Of a DNA stretch of 33,646 bases, positions 23,524 to 31,239 are shown in pieces. Numbering within the stretch: position 1 is the first letter of the stretch; each line of letters opens with the position of its first letter. This stretch comes from Thermoguttaceae bacterium. Lineage in GTDB: Bacteria > Planctomycetota > Planctomycetia > Pirellulales > Thermoguttaceae. Under the pieces are notes generated by a model that saw nothing but the letters and a program-made list of their open reading frames with translations, was not told where the DNA came from and searched no databases. The stretch is from the NCBI GenBank assembly GCA_017559825.1, contig JAFYQR010000197.1, positions 1-33,646 on the forward strand. Reading direction: 5' to 3'. Made by a program: the position numbers and the translations under genes.

Positions 23524-25665
23524 ATGAAGATGTTGAAGTTCGTCGCGGCGAGCGTTTTGGCGGCGTGTTGGGCTTGCGGCGGAGCGTCGGGCGCTTGGGC
23601 CGCCGATTCGAAGGAAGCGCAAAACGGAGCGGCGAACGCGGCGTGTCCGGCGGTTTTGATTTCCGATTTTGAGAATCTCAAAATTCAAGTCGGCGACGAA
23701 AACCAAAAGGCCGAAGCGAAGGCGGAGAACAACGACGGTCTCGCCGAGAAACCTTGGACGGCGACCGGCGACGCGTTCGCGGGGGGCGCGGTCAGCGTCG
23801 ACGCGCAAGGCGGAATGGGGCGCGTTTTCGGAGCGCAAGGGGCGAAGCTCCTCAACTCGTTCGCTCGCTCGAAAGACGATTCGACCGGAACGCTCCTGTC
23901 GCCGCCCTTCGTTATCGAGCGGAAAAACCTCGTCTTTTCGATCGGCGGCGGCGCGTTCCCGGGGGAAACCGGCGTCGCGTTGATCGTCGACGGCGAGACG
24001 GTCGCGACCGAAACCGGGCTCTTCAACGTTTCGCGTCAAGGGGACGAAGGGCTCCGCCGCCGCGTTTGGAACGTCGAAAAGTACGAAGGGAAGTCGGCGC
24101 AATTCCTCGTCTTCGACAAGAAAGCGGGGGGCGATTGGGGACATATTAAGGTCGACGAAGTTTACCTAACCGACAAAGTCGACAAGCCGGTCGCGAACCG
24201 CTTGACGATTTCGGAGACCGACGCGCCGTTCGCGTACAATCCGATGATTTTCGGACACTTCGTCGAGCATTTTCACCGGCAAGTTTACGGCGGGATTTTC
24301 GAGCCGGGGTCGCCCCTCGCGGACGAAAACGGTTTCCGCAAGGACGTCGTCGCGGCGATGAAGGAAGTCCGCGTTCCGATCGTTCGCTGGCCGGGCGGCT
24401 GCTTCGTTTCGGCTTACCATTGGCTCGACGGCGTCGGGCCGGATCGCGAGCCGACTTACGACAAGGCTTGGCACGTCGAAGATTCGAACGAGTTCGGGAC
24501 GGCGGAGTTCGTCCGCTGGTGCCGCGAAATCGGCGCGGAGCCGTTTATTTGCGCCAACGCCGGAACCGGAACGTCGGAGGAAATGAGCGATTGGGTCGAA
24601 TATTGCAACCTGAATATCGGGCGATACGGTCGCATGCGCCAAAAACACGGGTATGCGGAGCCGTTCGGCGTCAAATATTGGAGCGTCGGGAACGAAAACT
24701 GGGGCCGACACGAGATGGGCGCGAAAACGGTCGCCGAGTGGGGCCCGTTTGTTCGCGAGTCCGGCAAACTGGCGCTCAACACCGACCCGAACATTAAACT
24801 CTTCGCCGCCGCGCTCCCGGACGAAGGTTGGACGCTTCCGCTCCTCAAAGAAGCGGGGTATCTCCTCGATTACGTTTCGATTCACGGGTATTGGGATTTC
24901 TTGGCGCACGTCGACAATCCGGCGCCGTACCTCGACTGCATGCTCCGAACCGAGCGCCCGGAGGCCGATATTCGCCGCACGCTCGAAGTGTTGGATCGCG
25001 TCGGAATGCGCGGTCGCGTCAAGATCGCCTTCGACGAATGGAACCTCCGCGGCTGGCACCACCCGGGACACGGGAGCCCGAAAATGGATATTGCGGCCCG
25101 CGATAAGAACGATAAAAACTCGACTTACACGATGGCCGACGCGCTTTTTTCGGCGTGTTTCCTCAACTCCTGCCTGCGGTGCGGTCGCGACGTCGAGATC
25201 GCCTGTTTCTCGCCGATGATCAACACCCGCGGCGGACTTTACGTTCACAAAGACGGGATCGTGCGCCGCTCGACCTTTTACGTCTTCAAGTTGTATACGA
25301 ACGAGCTGGAAAAGAACGTCGTCCCGACGCGAATCGACGCCGAGCGTTTGACGCACAAGAATCAAACGACGCCCCTTTGGGACGCCGCGCTGACCTGCGA
25401 CGACGCGCAAAAGAACTTCGCGCTAGCGGTCGTCAACAAAGACCCGAAGGAAAGCGTCGCGATTTCGGTCGATTCGCTCCCTGCGTCGGCGGTTGAAGCC
25501 GGTAAAATCGACGCGACCGTTTTGAGCGGTTCGTCGCCGGACGATTACAACGACGTCGGGCGCGAAAACAACGTCGTTCCGCGCAAAACGACGCTCGAAA
25601 TCAAAGACGGGCGCGTTCAAATCCCGGCGTGTTCGCTGACGATTATCCGCTGGAAAGCCGAGTAA
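23524..25665 (+). CDS. Secreted alpha-L-arabinofuranosidase, GH51, with N-terminal galactose-binding-like domain
   Basis: 713 residues. A signal peptide (KMLKFVAASVLAACWACGGASGAWA) ends near residue 27. Residues about 40-218 form a lectin-like beta-sandwich (LLNSF, TGTLLSPPF, LVFSIGGGAFPGETGV, WGHIKVDEVYL), the module often found ahead of GH32 enzymes. The GH51 catalytic region (about 225-713) has GHFVEHFHRQVYGG, VRWPGGCF, the acid/base Glu391 in VGNENWGRHE and the nucleophile Glu505 in FDEWNLRGW. The C-terminal beta domain ends in LTIIRWKAE. It releases arabinose from arabinan or arabinoxylan outside the cytoplasm. Clustered ribosome-site bases (GAGGCGAG) precede the ATG. It sits between two YwqG paralogues. 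Confidence 0.93.
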   Translation: MKMLKFVAASVLAACWACGGASGAWAADSKEAQNGAANAACPAVLISDFENLKIQVGDENQKAEAKAENNDGLAEKPWTATGDAFAGGAVSVDAQGGMGRVFGAQGAKLLNSFARSKDDSTGTLLSPPFVIERKNLVFSIGGGAFPGETGVALIVDGETVATETGLFNVSRQGDEGLRRRVWNVEKYEGKSAQFLVFDKKAGGDWGHIKVDEVYLTDKVDKPVANRLTISETDAPFAYNPMIFGHFVEHFHRQVYGGIFEPGSPLADENGFRKDVVAAMKEVRVPIVRWPGGCFVSAYHWLDGVGPDREPTYDKAWHVEDSNEFGTAEFVRWCREIGAEPFICANAGTGTSEEMSDWVEYCNLNIGRYGRMRQKHGYAEPFGVKYWSVGNENWGRHEMGAKTVAEWGPFVRESGKLALNTDPNIKLFAAALPDEGWTLPLLKEAGYLLDYVSIHGYWDFLAHVDNPAPYLDCMLRTERPEADIRRTLEVLDRVGMRGRVKIAFDEWNLRGWHHPGHGSPKMDIAARDKNDKNSTYTMADALFSACFLNSCLRCGRDVEIACFSPMINTRGGLYVHKDGIVRRSTFYVFKLYTNELEKNVVPTRIDAERLTHKNQTTPLWDAALTCDDAQKNFALAVVNKDPKESVAISVDSLPASAVEAGKIDATVLSGSSPDDYNDVGRENNVVPRKTTLEIKDGRVQIPACSLTIIRWKAE

Positions 25666-25684
25666 CGGCGAAAAAGCGGCGAAC

Positions 25685-25720
25685 TTTGGAGGTTCGGCGT
25701 CGCGGCGTCGAACCGCCAAA
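25685..25720. repeat. Inverted repeat after the GH51 gene
   Basis: TTTGG-a-GGTTCG (25685-25696) pairs with CGAACC-g-CCAAA (25709-25720), 11 bp with one mismatch and a 12-nt loop. Only 'ttct' follows, so it is a weak terminator candidate for GH51. Confidence 0.45.
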
Positions 25721-25831
25721 TTCTCGGAACTTTTGCCGAATCCCGCCGAACTCGGAACAAAAATTAAAAGAACCGGGGACGTTCGATTTCAACTTGTAAA
25801 CGTAACCGTCGTAAAATTAGGAGATAGGGAA

Positions 25832-26137
25832 ATGTTGAGCGGTTGGCGGAAAACGACCGTCGGGGGTCTTGGCGTTCGGGTTTGTTCCGGAGGAACGCCG
25901 AAGTCCTCGAATCCGGAGTTTTACGCGTTGACCGGGGGGATTCCTTGGCTGAATACTAAGGAAATCGATTTTAATCGCGTTCGTTCAACCGAAAAACATA
26001 TTACCGAGGCGGGCTTTAACGCTTCCGCCGCAAAATGGGGCGACGCAAATTCCGTTATCGTCGCGATGTATGGCGCGACGGTCGGCGTTGGTTGCGATAA
26101 AATAGGGGGAATGAAAGAAATAGGAGAAACGCGATGA
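25832..26137 (+). CDS. Truncated type I restriction specificity subunit (HsdS N-terminal fragment)
   Basis: 101 residues from the ATG at 25832 (TTAGGAG and AGGGAA upstream). Residues 1-85 read like the start of an HsdS target-recognition domain: GWRKTTVGGLG, CSGGTPKSSNPEF, GGIPWLNTKEI, then TEKHITEAGFNASAAK and VIVAMYGATVG. Intact HsdS has about 400 residues with two such domains and spacer helices; here the match stops right after YGATVG and a 16-residue unrelated tail ends the frame. No hsdM or hsdR is nearby. The stop overlaps the next gene's start (ATGA), so the reading frames are translationally coupled. Base use is more A/T-rich than around it. Most likely a remnant of a transferred system; a small functional protein cannot be excluded. 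Confidence 0.75.
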   Translation: MLSGWRKTTVGGLGVRVCSGGTPKSSNPEFYALTGGIPWLNTKEIDFNRVRSTEKHITEAGFNASAAKWGDANSVIVAMYGATVGVGCDKIGGMKEIGETR

Positions 26138-27039
26138 TTGAGCGAACGGAGTTGGCGGCAATTTTTAAGCGGTTGCAAAGGGCGAGCGTCGAACTGCGTT
26201 TCGAGCGGGCGGCGAAGAAGTTGCCGTTGGGCGCAAGCAAGTTCGGCGGTTGGCCGTCGTTGCCTAAAGGCTTTGAATGGCCGTTTTACGTCGCCGAGCG
26301 CCCGGGGGCGAACGCCGAGCCGACGCGCCGGCCGCTGACGTTTTTGATGCAGTTAAACCTCGAAGAAGTCGCGCCTTACGACGGTGAAAAACGCTTGCCG
26401 AAAAGCGGTTGGCTTTACTTCTTTTTCGAGCGCGTCGACGGGTATTGCAACTGCGTCGAGCCGGAAGGAAAAGGGGGCGCCCGCGTTTTTTACTTCGACG
26501 GGCCGCTCGACGCAACGGTCGAGACCGCGCCGCCGCCGGAGTTCGACGCGCTCGAAGAAGAGGACGGCGAAATTTGGGGGCCCGACGACGAAGCGGCGAT
26601 TACGTTTGAAAACGGCGTTTCCGTTCCCGATTTCGAAGAGGCGGAGGAATACGGCGGCGAATTCGCGTTGGAGCTCGACGAAGCCGACGCGGACGCTTAC
26701 CGCGAACTGCGCGGCGCGTTTACCGGCGAAGGCGCGAACGTCGGACGGCGGCTTTTCGGATTTCCGGACTTGATTCAAACGCCGATGCGCGTCGATTGCG
26801 AGCGCTTGGCCGCCGGGATAAGCTGGGAAGAATTTTGCGATTCTTCGGCGTCGGAGCGGGCGAAAATCGAGGAAAACGCGAAAAATTGGACGCTCCTTTG
26901 CCAACTCGGAACCGACGACGACGGCGGCGTCGAGTTGTATTGGGGCGGCGATTGCGGCGCGCTCTACTTTTATATTCGCGAAGACGACTTGCGACGGGGC
27001 GATTTTGACCGCGTTTGGGCGTTTTGGCAAATGGGCTGA
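26134..27039 (+). CDS. DUF1963/YwqG family protein, copy 2
   Basis: 301 residues, paralogous along its whole length to the gene at 22482: LPLGASKFGGWPSLP, FEWPFYV, PLTFLMQLNLEEVAPYD, WLYFFFERVDGY, NWTLLCQLGTDDDG, GGDCGALYFYIREDDL. AGGAG lies 7 nt before the ATG, inside the end of the HsdS fragment; start and preceding stop overlap by 4 nt. Function of the family is unknown. The central part (about 150-215) is the most changed between the copies. The following gene begins 76 nt downstream. Confidence 0.82.
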   Translation: MIERTELAAIFKRLQRASVELRFERAAKKLPLGASKFGGWPSLPKGFEWPFYVAERPGANAEPTRRPLTFLMQLNLEEVAPYDGEKRLPKSGWLYFFFERVDGYCNCVEPEGKGGARVFYFDGPLDATVETAPPPEFDALEEEDGEIWGPDDEAAITFENGVSVPDFEEAEEYGGEFALELDEADADAYRELRGAFTGEGANVGRRLFGFPDLIQTPMRVDCERLAAGISWEEFCDSSASERAKIEENAKNWTLLCQLGTDDDGGVELYWGGDCGALYFYIREDDLRRGDFDRVWAFWQMG

Positions 27040-27114
27040 CGACGGTCGCCGACGCCGGAACGGCGTTTGGGCGTGAAAGAAAAACGAGCGTTTAACAAAA
27101 ACGGAGAAGCAACG

Positions 27115-29331
27115 ATGAAAAAACGGCAAACTTTCCTTAATTTAACTGCGGCGCTTGTCGCGACGGCGCTTTCGACCGCTTCCGCGCTCTCCGTTTCGAC
27201 GGCGGCGCAAGTTGAAGAAACGACGCAAAACAACGAAACGGCGCAAGCTGCGCAAAGCGTCGCCGACTTTGACGCCGATTCGGTTCCGGCGGCGTTTTAC
27301 GTCGCGAAAAACGGGAACGACGCTTGGTCGGGGAAACTCGCGGAGCCGAACGACGCCGGGACGGACGGGCCCTTCGCGACGTTGGAACGGGCCCGGGACG
27401 CGGTTCGAGCGTTGAAAAAAGAAACGCCGGACGCCGGGCCGCTCGCGGTCGAGGTGAAAGCGGGCGTTTACGAGTTGGCGCGACCGTTCGAATTGACGGC
27501 GGAAGACGGCGGCGCGTCGGCGGAAAGTCGCGTCGTTTGGCGCTCGGCGCCGGGGGAGCGCGTCCAACTTTGCGGCGGGCGCTACCTGACCGGGGCGGAA
27601 AAGCTCGACGACGCGGCGATTCTCGGGCGGTTGAAGGCGGACGTTCGCGATAAAATCGTCAAAATCGACCTAAAATCGCAAGGAATCGCCGACCTCGGAA
27701 CCGCCGCGGACGGGCCGGAACTCTTCTTCCAAGGGGAGCCGACCCAAATCGCCCGTTATCCGAACGACGGCTTTATGAAGATTACCGAACTCGTCGCCGA
27801 CGGAACGACGCCGGTCGATATTCGCGGAACGAAGGGGATCGCCGAAGGCAAATTCCGCTTCGACGACGAAACGCCGACGCGCTGGGGCGCCGAAAAGGAC
27901 GTTTGGGTCGACGGTTATTGGTTTTGGGACTGGGCGCAGCAGAAACAACGGGTCGTTTCGATCGACGCGGCGACGAAAACGGCGACGCTCGCCGAGCCTT
28001 GGCACACGTACGGTTACCGCGTCGGGCAATGGTTTTACGCGTTCAACGTCTTGGCGGAACTCGACGCGCCGGGGGAATATTACGTCGATCGCGAAACCGG
28101 CGTCCTCTATTTTTACCCGCCGACCGAAAATTGGGCCGACGGCGATTTCCTCTTGACGGGAACGAAGGCGGTCGTTACCGGCGGGGGCGTCGCGAACTTG
28201 ACCCTTCGCGGGTTCGAAATTCTCGGCTCGCGCGGCGACGGGATAACGTTCGGCGGCGCGACGGCCCTTTCGGTCGAGAACTGCGATATTTCGAACGTCG
28301 GCGGAACCGGGATTTACCTCGCCGGATACCGTTGCTCGGTAAGCGGTTGCGAACTTTGGAACCTCGGGCGGGCCGGGATTATCGTCGACGGCGGCGACCG
28401 CAAGACGCTCGCGCCGGGGGAAAACCGCGTCGTCGAAAATTACGTCCGCGATTACGCTCGGATTCAACGGGTGTACGCGCCGGGAATCTCGACGAACGGC
28501 GTCGGGAACTATATAGCGCATAATCTCGTCGAAAACGCCCCGCATATGGGGATGGGGTTCGGCGGGAACGACCATCTTATCGAGTTCAACGAAATCGCGA
28601 ACGTTTGTTTCGAGTCGAACGACGCCGGGGCGATTTACACCGGGCGAAACTGGACGATGCGCGGCAACGTGTTGCGTCATAACTACTTGCACGACATAAC
28701 CGGCTTCGAGAACCGCGGTTGCGTCGGGATGTATCTCGACGATATGTTCTCGTCGGCGGAGATGCGCGGGAACCTCTTCGTCAACGTTACCCGAGCGGCG
28801 TTCATCGGGGGCGGGCGCGACTCGAAAATCGTCGACAACGTTTTTATCGACTGCCGACCGGCGCTCCATATCGACGCGCGGGCGCTCGGCTGGTGCGCCG
28901 ATCACGCCGACGGTTGGATTAAAGAGGCGCAAGAGAAGGGGACGATTTCCGGAATCGAGTTCGACGAGCCGCCCTATTCGACGCGCTATCCGGAGCTTGC
29001 GTCGATCTTCGACGAAGGGAAGACGCCGAAAGCGCCGGAGGGGAACCTGATCGCCGGAAACATTTGCGTCGGCGGGACTTGGGACGTTAACCGAGAAGGC
29101 CAATGGCAAGGCGCGACCGTCGAGGAGAAGGCGCGCCCCTACCTGAAAATGGAGCGAAATTACGTCGGCGCCGACCCCGGTTTCGTCGACGCGGCGGCGG
29201 GCGACTATCGACTCCGCGACGATTCGCCGCTCCTGAAAGACGGCTTCAAGTCGCTTCCGACGGAGAAAATGGGGCTCCAAACGGAGCGAATGAAGGCGAA
29301 AGCCGCGAAACGCCGAGCGCGTCAAAAGTAA
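27115..29331 (+). CDS. Secreted right-handed parallel beta-helix protein, GH141-like
   Basis: 738 residues from the ATG at 27115, chosen because GGAG lies 8 nt upstream and a signal peptide starts there (KKRQTFLNLTAALVATALSTASALS); an upstream GTG would bury it. After an Asn/Gln/Glu-rich linker (about 35-55) comes FYVAKNGNDAWSG, then GPFATLERARDAVR, the common opening of secreted parallel beta-helix proteins. Inner coils occupy about 340-590 (LTLRGFEILGSRGDGITF, VENCDISNVGGTGIYL, FNEIANV, NDAGAIYTGRNW). The layout resembles GH141 (alpha-L-fucosidase/xylanase) enzymes, but polysaccharide lyases share the fold, so the activity is open. It lies near GH51, which fits pectin or arabinoxylan breakdown. 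Confidence 0.8.
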   Translation: MKKRQTFLNLTAALVATALSTASALSVSTAAQVEETTQNNETAQAAQSVADFDADSVPAAFYVAKNGNDAWSGKLAEPNDAGTDGPFATLERARDAVRALKKETPDAGPLAVEVKAGVYELARPFELTAEDGGASAESRVVWRSAPGERVQLCGGRYLTGAEKLDDAAILGRLKADVRDKIVKIDLKSQGIADLGTAADGPELFFQGEPTQIARYPNDGFMKITELVADGTTPVDIRGTKGIAEGKFRFDDETPTRWGAEKDVWVDGYWFWDWAQQKQRVVSIDAATKTATLAEPWHTYGYRVGQWFYAFNVLAELDAPGEYYVDRETGVLYFYPPTENWADGDFLLTGTKAVVTGGGVANLTLRGFEILGSRGDGITFGGATALSVENCDISNVGGTGIYLAGYRCSVSGCELWNLGRAGIIVDGGDRKTLAPGENRVVENYVRDYARIQRVYAPGISTNGVGNYIAHNLVENAPHMGMGFGGNDHLIEFNEIANVCFESNDAGAIYTGRNWTMRGNVLRHNYLHDITGFENRGCVGMYLDDMFSSAEMRGNLFVNVTRAAFIGGGRDSKIVDNVFIDCRPALHIDARALGWCADHADGWIKEAQEKGTISGIEFDEPPYSTRYPELASIFDEGKTPKAPEGNLIAGNICVGGTWDVNREGQWQGATVEEKARPYLKMERNYVGADPGFVDAAAGDYRLRDDSPLLKDGFKSLPTEKMGLQTERMKAKAAKRRARQK

Positions 29332-29456
29332 CCGGAACGCGCCGAGCGCCGTCGACCGACGTTAAGCCGGACGTTTTGGAGAAGACGCGCAAGTCGGGCG
29401 TTTGGCGTTGGAAGCGCAAGTCGGGCGGCGTTGAAACCGTCGCCCGGCGCCCAAAC

Positions 29457-29493
29457 CGCCGTCGAGTTTTGCGGACTCGGCGGCGTTTTTTTT
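29457..29493 (+). terminator. Terminator of the beta-helix gene
   Basis: CGCCGTCGAG (29457-29466) pairs with CTCGGCGGCG (29476-29485), 10 bp with one T-G wobble and a 9-nt loop, followed by T8. The T-run overlaps the stop codon of the convergent minus gene. The same two arm sequences recur at 31185-31212. Confidence 0.87.
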
Positions 29494-30100
29494 AATTGAG
29501 CAGGCCCATTGGGTCGGCAAAGAGCAAGTTCCAATAATTAAGCTGAAGAAATTCTTCCGCCGCGTCCGAATCCGGGAAATATTCCTCGAAGCTCTTGTTG
29601 CGCAAACCGGGAACGACGATTTTCGAGTCCCTTACCTGCAAGCGCGACAAACCGTTCTTTTTCATCGCTTTTAGGATTTCGTCTTCAAGCTCGGCTTGAA
29701 GATAGGTCGTCGGTTGCTCGCTATGACCGGTTCCGTCGAGACAGCCGCAGGCCAGCGGCGTGTCGGGGGCGGGATCGAGCAACTCGAAATAATGTTGGAT
29801 AAGAAAAACGTCGCAAATTTTCGAAACGGCGAAATAGACGGAAAAGGTCGTCGGGCATTTTCCGATAAGAACCTCCGGAAACGTAAAATTCCATTCGGAA
29901 AGCGGATAGACGAACTGCGGGTTGATCTCGTGAAGGGGTTGAACGCGGACGCCGTTTTTTCGCGCAAACTCGTCGACGTTCTCCGGCAAAGGGAAGTAAG
30001 GCCGCGTCGCGAGGCGGCGATAGAGGTCGTAATCTTGTTCGAAGTAAATTTGCCGAATCGTCGCGTTCATTTTCGCGAACAGTTTTTTTACGTCGTTCAT
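29492..30100 (-). CDS. Hypothetical protein (202 residues), orphan
   Basis: I do not recognise a family. The start is the ATG at 30100, with GAGGAAG upstream (revcomp of cttcctc). The frame is open further upstream into the duplicated repeat, but without a better start. The protein is soluble, mixed alpha/beta, with no signal peptide or membrane segment. Features: MNDVKKLFAKMNATIRQIYF at the N-terminus, PLSEWNFTFPEVLIGKCPTTF in the middle, ACGCLDGTGHSEQPTTYLQAE near 135-155 and an aromatic, acidic end (FEEYFPDSDAAEEFLQLNYW). The Cys/His-containing loop could bind a metal, but this is a guess. Codon use fits the genome less strongly than the housekeeping genes. A promoter lies in repeat copy 1, 115 nt upstream. 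Confidence 0.72.
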   Translation of the reverse strand: MNDVKKLFAKMNATIRQIYFEQDYDLYRRLATRPYFPLPENVDEFARKNGVRVQPLHEINPQFVYPLSEWNFTFPEVLIGKCPTTFSVYFAVSKICDVFLIQHYFELLDPAPDTPLACGCLDGTGHSEQPTTYLQAELEDEILKAMKKNGLSRLQVRDSKIVVPGLRNKSFEEYFPDSDAAEEFLQLNYWNLLFADPMGLLN

Positions 30101-30202
30101 TTTTCTTCCTCGTTGGAACGGGGGGGCGAGCGCGGCGCGTTTCGAGCGAACCCGAACCGCTCGAGTTTTTAGAGAGCGAAACGGCGCTCGACGCGTCGCG
30201 CC

Positions 30203-30318
30203 GCAACGCTTTCGATTGTACCCGGTCGACTTAGCGAAATCAAGCGTCGGCGCGAAAAAATCTTCCCAAACGTCGGCTTTTTGCCGCAAAACGCGAACGA
30301 CGGCGGCGCTCGGGCCCG
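30203..30318 (-). repeat. 116-bp direct repeat, copy 1
   Basis: About 92 percent identical by eye to 31054-31168 (roughly eight substitutions and one 1-nt gap), same orientation. It carries a minus-strand promoter. The first 80 nt are almost identical; divergence is concentrated in 30280-30305. It fills much of the 303-nt gap 30101-30403 upstream of the orphan gene. Confidence 0.88.
30215..30243 (-). promoter_or_regulatory. Promoter inside repeat copy 1
   Basis: On minus: TTGATT (30243-30238), 17-nt spacer, TACAAT (30220-30215). Start expected near 30208; leader of about 108 nt to the orphan gene at 30100. In copy 2 both boxes are identical, though the spacer differs by one base. Confidence 0.6.
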
Positions 30319-30403
30319 TCGCGGCTTCGGCGATTGATTTTTCGCGAAATTTGGCGGTAAGTTCGTTTATTAAAACGGTTAAGGTATGTTGTTTTCCGGG
30401 ATT

Positions 30404-30913
30404 TCAGCGAGGCGGTTTTCGCTCGTTTTCCGTTTCTTTGACGCTCTCTTGATTTTCGGACGCAGGGGTTTCGCGCCGAGAACTTAAACGCAATAAACGA
30501 CGCGGGCAACCGCAAACGAAACGATAGGCGGATAAAACGACGTATAAAATAAAGCCGGGAATCGATATGTCGAAAAGAACGTATAGATAAACGTATTTTT
30601 TGGCGTAATAGAAGAAAGGCGTTCCCAAAAATCTAGCGTCCGGAAACGAAGCGACGCCCAAAAATAAAAGAATTCCGCCGATAAAAGGAGGAACGGTTCT
30701 TTGACGCGTCGCCTCGACGATATTGACCGCGCAGACGAGCAAACCGAGAATAAATAAGGAAGTCGCCAATACGACCATCGAAGAAGCGCCAAGGAAGTTG
30801 GGCGCAAGCAAAATAAACGCAAGGAGCGCGCAAAGAATCAAACAGCCGCTATTTTCTTTGGGACGTAAGAGCAAGCAAAATAGAATCGCAAGAAAAAAAA
30901 CGAAAATCCACAT
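30404..30913 (-). CDS. Hypothetical membrane protein (169 residues), orphan
   Basis: No family recognised. Five or so hydrophobic segments: WIFVFFLAILFCLLL (2-16), GCLILCALLAFILLAP (23-38), SSMVVLATSLFILGLLVCAV (44-63), PPFIGGILLFLGVASF (75-90) and YLYVLFDISIPGFILYVVLSA (108-128). A Cys-containing basic stretch (FVCGCPRRLLRLSSRR) and a charged hydrophilic C-tail (about 146-169, Glu/Lys-rich) follow. It is an integral inner-membrane protein with a cytosolic tail by the positive-inside rule. The ATG has only a weak GAAAAG upstream. The promoter in repeat copy 2 lies about 150 nt upstream. A/T content is visibly higher than in neighbouring genes, which suggests recent acquisition. Confidence 0.7.
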   Translation of the reverse strand: MWIFVFFLAILFCLLLRPKENSGCLILCALLAFILLAPNFLGASSMVVLATSLFILGLLVCAVNIVEATRQRTVPPFIGGILLFLGVASFPDARFLGTPFFYYAKKYVYLYVLFDISIPGFILYVVLSAYRFVCGCPRRLLRLSSRRETPASENQESVKETENERKPPR

Positions 30914-31053
30914 AGCTTTTCTAAGCCTTATAGTCGACGTCGCGATTTTTGACGGCGCCGTAAAAACGTAACGCGTTATTTTTCCGGAAAATTCTCTTTA
31001 CCCTAAAATTCCCCGACGCCGTTCGTCGTCGGCGCTCGAAGCGGCTTCTTGTC

Positions 31054-31168
31054 GCAACGCTTTCGATTGTACCCGGTCGACTTCGCGAAATCAAGCGTCG
31101 GAGCGAAAAAATCTTCCCAAACGTCGGCTTTTGTCGTAAAACGCGGGTAACGGCGGCGCTCGGGCCCG
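31054..31168 (-). repeat. Direct repeat, copy 2
   Basis: Second copy of the repeat at 30203-30318, offset by about 850 bp, upstream of the membrane-protein gene. It sits between that gene and the aroC terminator, in the 326-nt gap 30914-31239. No inverted ends and no transposase are linked to it. Confidence 0.88.
31066..31094 (-). promoter_or_regulatory. Promoter inside repeat copy 2
   Basis: On minus: TTGATT (31094-31089), 17-nt spacer, TACAAT (31071-31066). Start expected near 31059, leader about 145 nt to the membrane-protein gene. Confidence 0.6.
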
Positions 31169-31177
31169 GCGCGACGT

Positions 31178-31212
31178 AAAAAAACGCCGTCGAGCTTGCC
31201 AACTCGGCGGCG
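31178..31212 (-). terminator. Terminator of aroC
   Basis: On minus: CGCCGCCGAG (31212-31203) pairs with CTCGACGGCG (31194-31185), 10 bp with one wobble and an 8-nt loop, followed by T7. It lies 27 nt after the aroC stop and isolates aroC from the repeat-driven genes. Confidence 0.87.
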
Positions 31213-31239
31213 TGTTGAGAACGAGAAACGCGGGAAGCG

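Noticed and set aside
30101..30289. Longer start for the 202-residue orphan, beginning in repeat copy 1
   Set aside because: The TTG start has no ribosome site and the extension crosses the promoter; GAGGAAG before the ATG at 30100 fits far better. The conserved peptide in the repeat is nevertheless kept as a finding.
30203..31168. Insertion sequence or transposon made by the two direct repeats
   Set aside because: No transposase, inverted ends or target-site duplication visible; the enclosed gene is a membrane protein.
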